Below are positions 12,240-21,024 of a stretch of DNA of 64,000 nt, piece by piece. How positions within the stretch are numbered: the stretch's first letter is position 1; the number at the start of each line of letters is the position of its first letter. A program made the translations under genes and the position numbers. A model generated the notes under the pieces. The model was given only the letters and a program-made list of their open reading frames with translations. It was not told the DNA's origin and did not search any database. The stretch is from Rhodococcus sp. Z13. Lineage in GTDB: Bacteria > Actinomycetota > Actinomycetes > Mycobacteriales > Mycobacteriaceae. The stretch is taken from positions 1,904,352 through 1,968,351 of the forward strand of contig NZ_CP107551.1 in assembly GCF_025837095.1 (NCBI RefSeq), given 5' to 3'.

Positions 12240-15047
12240 ATGGCAGGAAAGTCGTCGGGCAGCCGCGGATCGTCGTCTACGACCTCACGGTCGCGGACGG
12301 GGGCCCGCAGCTCCGGCGGTAGCACGACCCGGTCGAGCGGTTCCGCGAAGAGCCGGTCGAGCGCCCGGACCTCGAAGTCCGCCTCGGCGAAATCCTCGGC
12401 CGCGACGAAATCGGCCGGTTCCGCGAGCCGGCCCTCGGCCCGTAAGTCCACGCCCGCCCGCCGCAGTGGATCCGGCGGTCGCGCCCCCGCCCGGGCGTCG
12501 TCCGCCTCGCGGCGTCCCACCCCGGCACGGCCCCGCCGCAGTTCCGGCGGTCTCCTCACCGCGGTCGGCCGCACGGTCGGCACCGGCTGGATGATGACGG
12601 CCCGGGCCGTGGGCGCCACGACCCGCACCATGAGCCGCGCCACCGAGATCGAGGCCGGGCACCGCCGCGACGCAGTCGCTCTCGGACTCATCTCGCTCGG
12701 GGTGATCGTCGCCGGCACCGTGTGGTTCGGCGTCGGCGGCCCGGTGGGGGAGTGGATCGAGGCGGCGGTGCGAGCCGTCACCGGCGGGGCGAGCGCCGTG
12801 CTGCCCCTGGTCGCCGTCGGCATCGCCGTGGCCCTCATGCGGACCGAACCGCACCCCGAGATCCGTCCCCGCCTCGTCGTCGGTGGGCTGCTCGTCGGCC
12901 TGTCGGCCCTGGGACTGTGGCACATCGCCTCCGGATCACCCACCGACGCGGAGGGACGCTCCGGCGGTGCCGGATTCGTGGGAGCGGCCGTCGGCGGCCC
13001 GCTGACCGCCGGCCTGACCATCTGGCTGTCCGTCCCGCTGATGTTCCTGGCGGGAGGCTTCGGCATCCTGCTCCTCACCGGCACCACCGTGCGTGAGCTG
13101 CCGGATCTGTTCCGCGACTACTTCGGCGTCGGCTACCGCGACGAGTACGACTACGACGAGTACGACGAGCCCTACGACGACGACTTCCGCGGCTACGACG
13201 AACCCCCGATGTTCGACGCGGACGGCTATCCGGTCGAGGATGCCGCCCCGAAGCGCTCGCGCCGCCGCCGCACCCCGGTCGAGAACTACCCGCCCGACGA
13301 GTTCGACGGCGACGCCCGCACCGAGGTGCTGCCGCTGTGGGACGAGGAGCCGGCGCCCGCACCCGACGGCCCTCCCGCGACGCTGGAGATGCCGGCGGTC
13401 GACGACGCTCCCGCCGCCACGCCCGCCCCGGCGCCGGCGCCCGCCCCGCGGAAGAAGGCCAAGGCCACCCCGCCGGCCGCGGTCGCCGACAACACCGTCG
13501 AACCCGAGACGATGGAACCGATCGTCCGCGACCGCGAGGTCGAGGGCGACTACACGCTGCCCTCGCTGGAACTGCTCACCAAGGGCGACCCGCCCAAGAC
13601 CCGGTCCGCCGCGAACGACCAGATGATCGAGGCGATCACCGAGGTCCTCGAACAGTTCAAGATCGACGCCGCGGTCACCGGCTTCACCCGGGGCCCGACC
13701 GTCACCCGCTACGAGGTCGAACTCGGCCCGGGCGTGAAGGTCGAGAAGATCACCGCACTCGCCCGCAACATCGCGTACGCGGTCGCCACCGACAACGTCC
13801 GGCTGCTCGCCCCGATCCCCGGCAAGTCCGCCGTCGGTATCGAGGTGCCGAACACCGACCGCGAACTGGTACGCCTGTCGGACGTGCTCGCCGCGCCGTC
13901 CACCCGCCGCGACCACCACCCCCTGGTGATCGGTCTCGGCAAGGACATCGAGGGCGACTTCGTCTCCGCCAACCTCGCGAAGATGCCGCACCTGCTGGTC
14001 GCCGGCTCCACCGGCTCCGGTAAGTCCAGCTTCGTCAACTCGATGCTCGTGTCGCTGCTCATCCGCGCGACGCCCGACGAGGTGCGGATGATCCTCATCG
14101 ACCCGAAGATGGTCGAGCTCACCCCCTACGAGGGCATCCCGCACCTGATCACGCCGATCATCACGCAGCCGAAGAAGGCCGCGGCGGCGCTCGCGTGGCT
14201 CGTCGAGGAGATGGAGCAGCGCTACCAGGACATGCAGGCCAACCGGGTGCGCCACATCGACGACTTCAACGCGAAGGTGAAGTCCGGGGAGATCACCGCA
14301 CCGCTCGGCAGCGAACGCGTGTACCGGCCGTATCCGTACATCCTCGCGATCGTCGACGAGCTGGCCGACCTGATGATGACGGCCCCGCGCGACGTCGAGG
14401 ACGCCATCGTCCGCATCACCCAGAAGGCCCGTGCCGCCGGCATCCACCTGGTGCTGGCCACCCAGCGACCCTCGGTCGACGTCGTCACCGGCCTGATCAA
14501 GACCAACGTGCCGTCGCGGCTCGCGTTCGCCACGAGCTCGCTGACCGACTCCCGCGTCATCCTCGACCAGCCCGGCGCCGAGAAGCTCATCGGCATGGGC
14601 GACGGCCTGTTCCTGCCGATGGGTGCGGGCAAGCCGATCCGCCTGCAGGGCGCGTTCATCACCGACGAAGAGATCGCGGCGGTCGTCGACTTCACCAAGA
14701 ACCAGGCCGAACCCGAGTACAACGAGGGCGTCACCGCCCCCAAGGCCGGGGACAAGAAGGACGTCGACCCCGACATCGGCGACGATCTCGACCTGTTCCT
14801 GCAGGCCGTCGAACTCGTCGTCACGAGCCAGTTCGGGTCGACGTCGATGCTGCAGCGCAAGCTCCGCGTCGGTTTCGCCAAGGCCGGGCGCCTGATGGAC
14901 CTGATGGAGACCCGCGAGATCGTGGGTCCCAGCGAGGGCAGCAAGGCCCGGGAGGTGCTGGTCAAGCCCGAGGAACTCGACGGGCTGCTCTACACCCTCC
15001 GCGGGGGTGGGGAGCTGCCGGCGGACGGGGCGACCGGCGGGGAGTGA
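12240..15047 (+). CDS. ftsK: DNA translocase FtsK/SpoIIIE
   Basis: FtsK is a septal ATPase that pumps chromosomal DNA and assists dimer resolution at division. The 935 residues start with a Ser/Arg/Lys-rich tail (1-105). About four transmembrane segments follow (about 140-290), then an acidic Tyr/Asp linker (about 297-325) and a proline-rich stretch. The motor domain has Walker [11 protein letters not shown] near 588 and a DELADLMM Walker B. The C-terminal winged gamma domain starts near [16 protein letters not shown]. The start at 12240 follows TACCCT (12227-12232) by 7 nt, a leaderless arrangement. Confidence 0.96.
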   Translation: MAGKSSGSRGSSSTTSRSRTGARSSGGSTTRSSGSAKSRSSARTSKSASAKSSAATKSAGSASRPSARKSTPARRSGSGGRAPARASSASRRPTPARPRRSSGGLLTAVGRTVGTGWMMTARAVGATTRTMSRATEIEAGHRRDAVALGLISLGVIVAGTVWFGVGGPVGEWIEAAVRAVTGGASAVLPLVAVGIAVALMRTEPHPEIRPRLVVGGLLVGLSALGLWHIASGSPTDAEGRSGGAGFVGAAVGGPLTAGLTIWLSVPLMFLAGGFGILLLTGTTVRELPDLFRDYFGVGYRDEYDYDEYDEPYDDDFRGYDEPPMFDADGYPVEDAAPKRSRRRRTPVENYPPDEFDGDARTEVLPLWDEEPAPAPDGPPATLEMPAVDDAPAATPAPAPAPAPRKKAKATPPAAVADNTVEPETMEPIVRDREVEGDYTLPSLELLTKGDPPKTRSAANDQMIEAITEVLEQFKIDAAVTGFTRGPTVTRYEVELGPGVKVEKITALARNIAYAVATDNVRLLAPIPGKSAVGIEVPNTDRELVRLSDVLAAPSTRRDHHPLVIGLGKDIEGDFVSANLAKMPHLLVAGSTGSGKSSFVNSMLVSLLIRATPDEVRMILIDPKMVELTPYEGIPHLITPIITQPKKAAAALAWLVEEMEQRYQDMQANRVRHIDDFNAKVKSGEITAPLGSERVYRPYPYILAIVDELADLMMTAPRDVEDAIVRITQKARAAGIHLVLATQRPSVDVVTGLIKTNVPSRLAFATSSLTDSRVILDQPGAEKLIGMGDGLFLPMGAGKPIRLQGAFITDEEIAAVVDFTKNQAEPEYNEGVTAPKAGDKKDVDPDIGDDLDLFLQAVELVVTSQFGSTSMLQRKLRVGFAKAGRLMDLMETREIVGPSEGSKAREVLVKPEELDGLLYTLRGGGELPADGATGGE

Positions 15048-15093
15048 CGGCCGCGTCGTACGCGAAGTGCGACGCTGTGGCACAATCGGGGAA

Positions 15094-15212
15094 GCTGTGG
15101 AGGGGAGTATCCCCGAACTCCGCGGCGGTCTCGTCAACACGTGCGGCGCCGACGCTGTCCCGGGATCGTCGGTCCGGTCGTAGACCGGGCGGGAGAGACC
15201 TCCGGCAGGTAC
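15094..15212 (+). promoter_or_regulatory. yybP-ykoY (manganese) riboswitch candidate
   Basis: The leader of the TerC-family gene carries the two conserved blocks of this class. GGGGAGTA is at 15102-15109, and GAGACC is at 15195-15200 within GGGAGAGACCTCCGG. GGAGG (15099-15103) can pair with CCTCC (15199-15203) to close P1. Between them lie TCGTCAACACG and hairpins such as CCGGTC/GACCGG. In other bacteria this aptamer senses Mn2+ and controls exporters, including TerC-type proteins, so position supports the call. The expression platform is not evident. The distance to the ATG is about 30 nt. Confidence 0.8.
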
Positions 15213-15240
15213 GCATACCTACCGGAAGGTTCCGACGCCC

Positions 15241-16242
15241 ATGCACGTCACCCTGACGACCTGGCTCGTCACGATCGCCGTCATCATCGGTCTGTTCGTC
15301 TTCGACTTCTTCGCCCACGTCCGCAAACCGCACGCACCCACGCTGCGCGAGTCCGGTTTCTGGTCGGCGGTCTTCATCGCGATCGCGGTCCTGTTCGGCG
15401 GGATCGTGTTCTTGTTGTGGGGACCGACCTACGGCGGCGAGTACTTCGCCGGCTACATCACCGAGAAGGCGCTGTCGGTCGACAACCTGTTCGTCTTCGT
15501 CATCATCATGGCCACCTTCTCCGTGCCCCGGGAGTACCAGCAGAAGGTGCTCACCATCGGCATCGTGCTGGCCCTGGCGATGCGCGGCGCGTTCATCGCC
15601 GTCGGTGCGGCCGCGATCAACGCCTACAGCTGGGTGTTCTACCTTTTCGGCTTCTTCCTCGTGTACACCGCGATCAAACTGATCCGCGACCACGACGAGG
15701 ACCCGAAGGAGATCTCCGAGAACAAGCTGGTCGTGGTGGCGCGAAAGATCCTGCCCGTGCACGACGAGTACGACGGCGACCGGCTCGTCACGCGCCGCAA
15801 CGGCCGGCGGATGGTCACCCCGATGCTGCTCGCGCTGGTCACCATCGGGTTCACCGACATCCTCTTCGCGCTCGACTCGATCCCCGCGATCTACGGCCTG
15901 ACCTCCGAGCCGTACCTGGTGTTCACCGCCAACGCGTTCGCCCTCATGGGTCTGCGCCAGCTGTTCTTCCTCATCGGCGGGCTGCTCGAGCGCCTCGTCT
16001 ACCTGTCCTACGGCCTGTCGATCATCCTGGCGTTCATCGGCGTGAAGCTGGTGCTGCACGCCCTGCACGAGAACACCCTCGGCTGGATCAACGGCGGCGA
16101 GCACGTCGCCGTTCCGGAGATCTCCACCGCCGTGTCGCTGATCGTGATCGTCGGGGTCCTGACCGTCACGACGGTCGCGAGCCTGCTGAAGACGCGCGGC
16201 GCGGACCGTCGTGAACGGGCGGAGGAGCCGGTCAGGCGTTGA
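15241..16242 (+). CDS. TerC family integral membrane protein, probable Mn2+ exporter
   Basis: A 333-residue protein with about nine hydrophobic segments. Two family signatures are present: EKALSVDNLFVFVIIM near 74-89, with the conserved Asp-Asn, and FTDILFALDSIPAIYG near 205-220. A charged cytoplasmic loop between them (about 150-185) contains the DHDEDPKEISENKLV region. TerC proteins move or protect against metal ions, Mn2+ export being best supported (Alx, MeeF/MeeY). The putative manganese riboswitch directly upstream supports that role here. The 3' end overlaps the convergent YciI gene by 11 bp. Confidence 0.93.
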   Translation: MHVTLTTWLVTIAVIIGLFVFDFFAHVRKPHAPTLRESGFWSAVFIAIAVLFGGIVFLLWGPTYGGEYFAGYITEKALSVDNLFVFVIIMATFSVPREYQQKVLTIGIVLALAMRGAFIAVGAAAINAYSWVFYLFGFFLVYTAIKLIRDHDEDPKEISENKLVVVARKILPVHDEYDGDRLVTRRNGRRMVTPMLLALVTIGFTDILFALDSIPAIYGLTSEPYLVFTANAFALMGLRQLFFLIGGLLERLVYLSYGLSIILAFIGVKLVLHALHENTLGWINGGEHVAVPEISTAVSLIVIVGVLTVTTVASLLKTRGADRRERAEEPVRR

Positions 16243-16516
16243 ACACGCCCATCACCGGGTTCCACCCGGTGATGCGCACGGCGTCGATGAGGCCGCGCTT
16301 CGCGAAGGGGTCCTGGGCCATCACTTCGTGGGCCGCGGCCTCGTCGTCCGCCTCGACGAGGATCAGCGCGCCCGAACCGTCCGTCCACGGGCCGGTCGCC
16401 CGCACGGTGCCCTGGTCGACGAGACCGGAGAGCCAGGCCCGGTGCTCCGGGCGGTGCTCGTCGCGGCCGGTGACGGTCGACTCCGAGTAGGTGTACTCGA
16501 CTGCGAACAGGGCCAT
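16232..16516 (-). CDS. YciI family protein
   Basis: A 94-residue YciI/YCII-fold protein. The family has a ferredoxin-like alpha-beta barrel; some members are dehydrochlorinases or proposed enzymes. The order is typical: MALFAVEYTY first strand, RPEHRAWLSGLVDQG helix with a conserved His, GALILVEADDEAAA, then the DPFAKRGLI motif. A cellular substrate cannot be assigned. ATG 16516 has an AATGAGGAAG ribosome-binding stretch. Its stop overlaps the TerC-family stop by 11 bp on the opposite strand. It lies 68 bp downstream of argA on the same strand and may share its transcript. Confidence 0.9.
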   Translation of the reverse strand: MALFAVEYTYSESTVTGRDEHRPEHRAWLSGLVDQGTVRATGPWTDGSGALILVEADDEAAAHEVMAQDPFAKRGLIDAVRITGWNPVMGVFNA

Positions 16517-16584
16517 GTCTTCCTCATTTCCGTGATCGGCGCCGCCACGAGGGCCACGCCTGCGAGATCGGGGACGGCGCCGGC

Positions 16585-17112
16585 TCAGAGGGTGAGCAGC
16601 ATCCGGGTGTTGCCGAGCGTGTTGGGTTTCACATAGCTCAGATCCAGGAATTCGGCGACGCCGGTATCGTACGACCGGCACATCTCGGCGTAGACCTCGG
16701 CCGTCACCGGAGTCCCCTGGATCTCGGTGAACCCGTGGCGCGCGAAGAAGTCGACCTCGAAGGTGAGCACGAACAGCCGTTCCAGTTCGAGATCGCGGGC
16801 GACCTCGATCAGGCGGGACACGATCAGGTGACCGGCACCGCGGCCTTTCACGGTGGGATCGACGGCCACCGTGCGCACCTCCCCGAGATCCGCCCACAGC
16901 ACGTGGAGGGCACCGCACCCCACCACGCGCCCGCCGAGTTCGGCCACCCAGAACTCCTGGACGGACTCGTACAGCGTCACGAGGTTCTTCTCGAGCAGGA
17001 TCTTGCCCGCGTAGATGTCGATGAGCCGCTTGATCTCGGGCACGTCGGAGGTTCGGGCGCGCCGCACGACCATTCGATCGGCCGAGTCGTTGTCCGTCAC
17101 CTGTGTCGTCAT
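16585..17112 (-). CDS. argA: Amino-acid N-acetyltransferase (ArgA type, GNAT)
   Basis: A 175-residue GNAT protein corresponding to Rv2747, which acetylates glutamine/glutamate to start arginine synthesis. VRRARTSDVPEIKRLI opens the fold. The acetyl-CoA loop region VDPTVKGRGAGHLI is near 85-98, with a FFARHGF motif near 130. It is the stand-alone short form lacking the amino-acid-kinase domain of E. coli ArgA. The start at 17112 lies 7 nt from TACTGT on the minus strand (17120-17125), so it looks leaderless. It is divergent from pgsA, the two start codons being only 43 bp apart. Confidence 0.88.
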   Translation of the reverse strand: MTTQVTDNDSADRMVVRRARTSDVPEIKRLIDIYAGKILLEKNLVTLYESVQEFWVAELGGRVVGCGALHVLWADLGEVRTVAVDPTVKGRGAGHLIVSRLIEVARDLELERLFVLTFEVDFFARHGFTEIQGTPVTAEVYAEMCRSYDTGVAEFLDLSYVKPNTLGNTRMLLTL

Positions 17113-17155
17113 GCGGTGAACAGTAGCGCGTGAGGTAACCGATATTGTGGGGCAC

Positions 17156-17872
17156 ATGAGCACGCCCCGCCAGCACGTCACCGCTTCGGGCGGGAGCGGC
17201 GCCGCACCCGGACCGCAGGCCGGGATGCCGCACGAGCCGGTGCCCCTGTGGAACATTGCCAACGTTCTCACGGTCCTGCGCATCGTGCTGGTGCCGGTCT
17301 TCCTGGTGTTCCTCTTCGTGGGGGGCGGCCACGACACCGGCTGGCGCCTCGCCGCCACCGGGGTGTTCGCGGTCGCCGCGATCACCGACCGCATCGACGG
17401 CCAGCTCGCCCGCAAGCACGGTCTCGTCACCGACTTCGGCAAACTCGCCGACCCCATCGCCGACAAGGCGCTCATGGGTGCCGCCCTGGTAGGCCTGTCA
17501 CTGCTCGGCGACCTGTCCTGGTGGGTCACCGGCATCATCGCGGCCCGCGAGCTGGGCATCACCGCCCTGCGGTTCGCGGTGCTGCGCCACGCCGTCATCC
17601 CCGCCAGCCGCGGCGGCAAGGCCAAGACCCTCGCCCAGACCCTCGCGATCGGCATGTACCTGCTGCCGCTGCCCGAGGCCGCGACCCCGGTCGCGATCGC
17701 GCTGATGGCGCTGGCGGTGTTCCTCACCGTGGTGACGGGCCTCGACTACGTGGTGCAGGCCGCCCGGCTGCGGACCGGGGTGCGGCGCACCGAGAACCAG
17801 CACGCCGACGGCGGCGCGGGCGGCGCCGCGGAGGGACGGACCGACGGGAGCGTGGTGGAGGACACCCCGTGA
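17156..17872 (+). CDS. pgsA: CDP-diacylglycerol--glycerol-3-phosphate 3-phosphatidyltransferase
   Basis: PgsA makes phosphatidylglycerophosphate, the precursor of phosphatidylglycerol and cardiolipin, in the membrane. The CDP-alcohol phosphatidyltransferase motif DRIDGQLARKHGLVTDFGKL runs on to two more Asp (about residues 77-102), fitting DxxDGxxAR...GxxxDxxxD. There are five or six membrane segments in 238 residues. The C-terminal tail is hydrophilic. ATG 17156 lies 7 nt after TATTGT (17143-17148), a leaderless pattern that decides against the upstream GTG 17147. It is followed in coupled fashion (GTGA) by a small gene and then clgR. Confidence 0.93.
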   Translation: MSTPRQHVTASGGSGAAPGPQAGMPHEPVPLWNIANVLTVLRIVLVPVFLVFLFVGGGHDTGWRLAATGVFAVAAITDRIDGQLARKHGLVTDFGKLADPIADKALMGAALVGLSLLGDLSWWVTGIIAARELGITALRFAVLRHAVIPASRGGKAKTLAQTLAIGMYLLPLPEAATPVAIALMALAVFLTVVTGLDYVVQAARLRTGVRRTENQHADGGAGGAAEGRTDGSVVEDTP

Positions 17873-18081
17873 CGTGTCCGGGAGACCCGCTGGTCGTGTC
17901 CACCCGCGCCCCGGAACTCGTCGCCGCCCTGAACCGCGTCTTCCTCGCGATCAGCGGTCCCGACGGAATCGAGGTGACGCGTCCCCTCTTGGACGGTGAC
18001 CGGTGGGCGATCCGGCTCAGGGCGGTCGACACGGCGGTGTCGGGGCTACTCGGGCGCCTGCAACGGCTCTCGGCGTTGTAA
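17869..18081 (+). CDS. Small conserved-context hypothetical protein
   Basis: A 70-residue product starting with GTG that overlaps the pgsA stop by four bases (GTGA), so translation is coupled to pgsA. It reads as a small alpha/beta protein with [12 protein letters not shown] and [11 protein letters not shown] helices. I see no motif that identifies a family. Frame, codon use and coupling support a real gene. It lies between pgsA and clgR, where several actinobacteria have cinA; it is not CinA. Confidence 0.65.
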   Translation: MTCPGDPLVVSTRAPELVAALNRVFLAISGPDGIEVTRPLLDGDRWAIRLRAVDTAVSGLLGRLQRLSAL

Positions 18082-18091
18082 TGTCTGGGAA

Positions 18092-18120
18092 CCGCAGTAT
18101 CGACGTCCATCGATCTGCGG
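18092..18120. promoter_or_regulatory. Inverted repeat overlapping the clgR promoter
   Basis: CCGCAG (18092-18097) is mirrored by CTGCGG (18115-18120), and ATCGA by TCGAT inside them, with one unpaired base. The outer bases also form two copies of GGGAACC (18087 and 18119). The repeat touches the -35 element of the SigE-like promoter, so it could be an operator for a regulator such as ClgR itself. It does not match the CGCYNANRGCG motif reported for ClgR in Corynebacterium. Confidence 0.45.
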
Positions 18121-18145
18121 GAACCTCGTGACGTCGTCGCGCGTT
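18119..18145 (+). promoter_or_regulatory. SigE-type (ECF sigma) promoter of clgR
   Basis: GGGAACC (18119-18125) is followed by exactly 16 nt and then CGTT (18142-18145). This fits the mycobacterial SigE pattern (GGAAC-N18-GTT in the shorter form). In M. tuberculosis the clgR-pspA operon is driven by SigE, so both sequence and context agree. Confidence 0.75.
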
Positions 18146-18181
18146 GACGAGGTGTCGGCACGACGGACGAAGGAGGATGGG

Positions 18182-18562
18182 ATGGCGCTGTTGTTGCGTG
18201 AGGCACTCGGTGACAGCCTTCGGCGCACCCGTGTTTCGCAGAGCCGCACCCTGCGCGAAGTTTCCAGCAGCGCCCGGGTCAGCCTCGGTTATCTCTCCGA
18301 GATCGAGCGCGGCAGAAAGGAAGCCTCGAGCGAACTGCTCGCGGCGATCTGCGACGCACTGGACGTCCCGCTCTCCGATGTGCTGTTCGACGTGAGCGGT
18401 CTGCTGGCGGAGAGCCCCGGTCGCGGTGCGGCCGTGGAGGACACCGCCGCCGACGCCGCTGCTGCCGCGGACGACGGTGCCGCCGTCGAGTCCGGACTCA
18501 TCGCGCAGGAGCCCCGGATGGTGATTCCGGCACCTGCCGCGCAGGCGCTGGCAGCCGCCTAA
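18182..18562 (+). CDS. clgR: XRE-type transcriptional regulator ClgR
   Basis: ClgR activates clp protease and envelope stress genes in actinobacteria. The 126-residue product has an N-terminal Cro/CI helix-turn-helix (about 8-65), including [22 protein letters not shown] and then [17 protein letters not shown]. The alanine-rich tail ends in a hydrophobic [10 protein letters not shown]. ClgR of other species has a C-terminal AA-type degron seen by ClpP, and this ending is compatible with that. AAGGAGG lies just upstream of ATG 18182. The gene is followed by pspA and pspM as in M. tuberculosis. Confidence 0.9.
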   Translation: MALLLREALGDSLRRTRVSQSRTLREVSSSARVSLGYLSEIERGRKEASSELLAAICDALDVPLSDVLFDVSGLLAESPGRGAAVEDTAADAAAAADDGAAVESGLIAQEPRMVIPAPAAQALAAA

Positions 18563-18756
18563 CATGGACCTCGGACCGTGCCGGCCTCGCCGGACGCGGA
18601 CGGAGGCGATATCGGACGGGTCGCCGATGGCGGCCCGGACGGGGCAGGTGAGATCGTCGGGGTGTCCAGCGGACCGGCGATCAGGAACCGGTGCGCGAGG
18701 GCCGCGCACCGGGTCGCGTTCGGCGCGGCGTACCAGATGGAGGCAGGATCACACCC

Positions 18757-19563
18757 ATGGCTAATCCGTTCGTCAAGGGTTGGAAGTACCTGATGGCGCT
18801 TTTCAACTCCAAGATCGATGAGAAGGCCGATCCGAAGGTCCAGATTCAGCAGGCGATCGAGGATGCGCAGCGCCAGCATCAGGCTCTCTCGCAGCAGGCG
18901 GCCTCCGTCATCGGCAACCAGCGGCAGCTCGAGATGAAGCTCAATCGGCAGCTCGACGAGGTCGAGAAGCTCAACGCGAGTGCGCGCCAGGCGGTCATGA
19001 TGGCCGACCAGGCCGCGGCCGCGGGCGACACCGAGAAGGCGATCCAGTACACGAACGCCGCGGAGGCCTTCGCCGCGCAGCTCGTGACCGCCGAACAGGC
19101 CGTCGAGGACCTCAAGGTGCTGCACGACCAGTCCCTGCAGGCCGCCGCCCAGGCCAAGAAGGCCGTCGAGCAGAACGCCATGGCCCTGCAGCAGAAGGTC
19201 GCCGAGCGGACCAAGCTGCTCAGCCAGCTCGAGCAGGCCAAGATGCAGGAGCGGGTCAGCGAGTCGCTGCGCTCGATGGACTCCACCCTCTCGGCCCCCG
19301 GCACCACCCCGAGCCTCGACGCGGTCCGCGAGAAGATCGAGCGTCGCTACGCCGATGCCCTCGGTTCGGCCGAGCTCGCCCAGAACTCGGTGCAGGGCCG
19401 CATGCTCGAGGTCCAGCAGGCCACCGTCCAGATGGCCGGCCACAACCGCCTCGAGCAGATCCGCGCCTCCATGAAGGGCGAGGCCCTGCCGGGTACGCCC
19501 GCCAATCCCGCGGTCGACACCCGCAAGGAGCCGCCGAACGCCGCCGGTTCCACCGGCCGGTGA
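18757..19563 (+). CDS. pspA: PspA/IM30 family envelope stress protein (35-kDa antigen type)
   Basis: A 268-residue, almost entirely helical coiled-coil protein. It begins [20 protein letters not shown], an amphipathic helix usual in Psp[17 protein letters not shown] and long Gln/Glu/Lys heptads follow up to about 225. PspA binds stressed inner membrane and stabilises it; in mycobacteria it works with ClgR and PspM. ATG 18757 was chosen because family similarity begins there. It is 195 bp downstream of clgR with no strong terminator between, so readthrough from the SigE promoter is plausible. Confidence 0.93.
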   Translation: MANPFVKGWKYLMALFNSKIDEKADPKVQIQQAIEDAQRQHQALSQQAASVIGNQRQLEMKLNRQLDEVEKLNASARQAVMMADQAAAAGDTEKAIQYTNAAEAFAAQLVTAEQAVEDLKVLHDQSLQAAAQAKKAVEQNAMALQQKVAERTKLLSQLEQAKMQERVSESLRSMDSTLSAPGTTPSLDAVREKIERRYADALGSAELAQNSVQGRMLEVQQATVQMAGHNRLEQIRASMKGEALPGTPANPAVDTRKEPPNAAGSTGR

Positions 19564-19593
19564 CCGGTCCGCAGTCGGGAACGTGACCTCGCC

Positions 19594-20403
19594 ATGAACA
19601 CCTCCGGAGACGGCCGGACCGGGAACCTCCCCGGTCCGGCCGTTGCCGCCTTCCGGGACGTGACCGCCTCCGCCGTGGAGGCGGCCCGCCGCTGGCGCGA
19701 TCCCGCGGCCCGGCTGCGCCGCAAGACCCGCCGCGCCCGCCGCCGCGCGACCTTCCTCGGAACCGCCTCGGGCACCTGGGGCGTCGGCACCGCGACCCTC
19801 GTCGCGGCGTCCGCCCCGGAGTGGACCGTCGTCGCCACCGGGGGAGCGACCGCGGTGTTCGCCGTCCCCGCGGTCATGGCCTACCGCCGGTTCCGTCGCC
19901 TGTCCGCCGTGTCCCTGCCGCCCGCCCCGCCGAAACGGCGGTCGCGCCCGGCTGTCGGTTCCGTCGCCCGCGCCCCCATGGAACGGCTCGCGGCGAGCGA
20001 GGACAGCCTGTCGCGCCTGCTCGGGGTGCTCGTCCGCTCCAACTCCGTCGTTCCCGACGACCTCGCCGAGATCGACGAGGCGGCCCGCGCCGCGTCGTCC
20101 GCGCTCGAGGCTGTGGCCGAGGACGTCGTGGCTCTCGAATCCGCTGCCCGCGGCAGTGCCGCCGCGAAGGCCCATCTGGCGTCGGCGATCACCGCGGCCG
20201 GACAGCGTCTCGATGCGGGCGTCGACCAGTTCGAGGAACTCGTCGCGGCCGCTGCACGCCTCGCCGCGACCGCGGAGGGCAATCGCTCCCTCACAGTGCT
20301 CGAACAACAGCGGGCCGAACTCATCGCGACCTCCGACAAGCTCGAGAGCTGGGCTCAGTCCTGGCGCGAAGTCGCGCAGATCCAGCAGCGTTACCGCAAC
20401 TGA
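19594..20403 (+). CDS. pspM: Phage shock envelope stress response protein PspM
   Basis: A 269-residue protein lying 30 bp after pspA, matching Rv2743c in position and plan. An Arg-rich segment (about 29-52) precedes two close hydrophobic segments (about 53-73 and 76-94). A long helical cytoplasmic region (about 125-269) follows. PspM anchors PspA to the membrane in mycobacteria. Sequence conservation of this family is low, so the call relies on topology and synteny. The stop is 15 bp from the convergent bioN gene. Confidence 0.82.
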   Translation: MNTSGDGRTGNLPGPAVAAFRDVTASAVEAARRWRDPAARLRRKTRRARRRATFLGTASGTWGVGTATLVAASAPEWTVVATGGATAVFAVPAVMAYRRFRRLSAVSLPPAPPKRRSRPAVGSVARAPMERLAASEDSLSRLLGVLVRSNSVVPDDLAEIDEAARAASSALEAVAEDVVALESAARGSAAAKAHLASAITAAGQRLDAGVDQFEELVAAAARLAATAEGNRSLTVLEQQRAELIATSDKLESWAQSWREVAQIQQRYRN

Positions 20404-20418
20404 GGAGCCCCGGCGCGG

Positions 20419-21024
20419 CTAGTCGTCGACCCCGCGGGCCGCGAGCGCCTCACCCATCGCCTCGGCGGTCCGCAGTGCCCCGATCACCACCGGCACCACC
20501 AGGGCCCGCAACGAGAACCCGAGCCCGCGTGCCTTACGGGCCTCGGTCACCCGAATCACCACCGTGCCGAGCAGCGGAATCGCCCGCACGGTCATCACGA
20601 GCACCAGCCCCACCCGGTCGGGATCGACCCCGACCCGCCGCAGCGGCCCGGCCGCGCGCACGATCGCGTCGAGCATGTCCGTCGTCCGGGTCGTCAGGGT
20701 CACCAGCGCGGCCAGCGCGACCGCCACCAGCAGCGACCCGCAGATCACCACCGCCCGCTCCCAACCGGCCAGCAGCGTCTGGAAGGCCGCGATGATCACC
20801 AGCATCCACATCACCGGCCGCAGCTGCACGACGGCCGCGCGGGGCGGGATCCGGGCCACGAGATAGGCGAGAACCGCCAGGCCCAGCGCCGGCAGCACCT
20901 GCCAGGGCTGGCGGATCCACAACGTGAGCACCAGGACGACCACGGCGACCGCGAGCAGCTTCGCGCCCGCCGGCGCCCGGTGCAGCACCGAGCTGCCGGG
21001 ATGGTAGAGGCCGAAGGTGTTCAC
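20419..21024 (-). CDS. bioN: Energy-coupling factor transporter transmembrane protein (EcfT/BioN)
   Basis: EcfT is the membrane coupling subunit of an ECF vitamin importer. The 201 residues have four or five hydrophobic segments. The C-terminal coupling helix motif VTEARKARGLGF is an ARG signature (ALA-RG type) that contacts the ATPase. It starts with GTG overlapping the stop of the ATPase gene (GTGA), so translation is coupled. With the bioY and ATPase genes upstream it forms a dedicated biotin cassette in the order bioY-bioM-bioN. Confidence 0.92.
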   Translation of the reverse strand: MNTFGLYHPGSSVLHRAPAGAKLLAVAVVVLVLTLWIRQPWQVLPALGLAVLAYLVARIPPRAAVVQLRPVMWMLVIIAAFQTLLAGWERAVVICGSLLVAVALAALVTLTTRTTDMLDAIVRAAGPLRRVGVDPDRVGLVLVMTVRAIPLLGTVVIRVTEARKARGLGFSLRALVVPVVIGALRTAEAMGEALAARGVDD

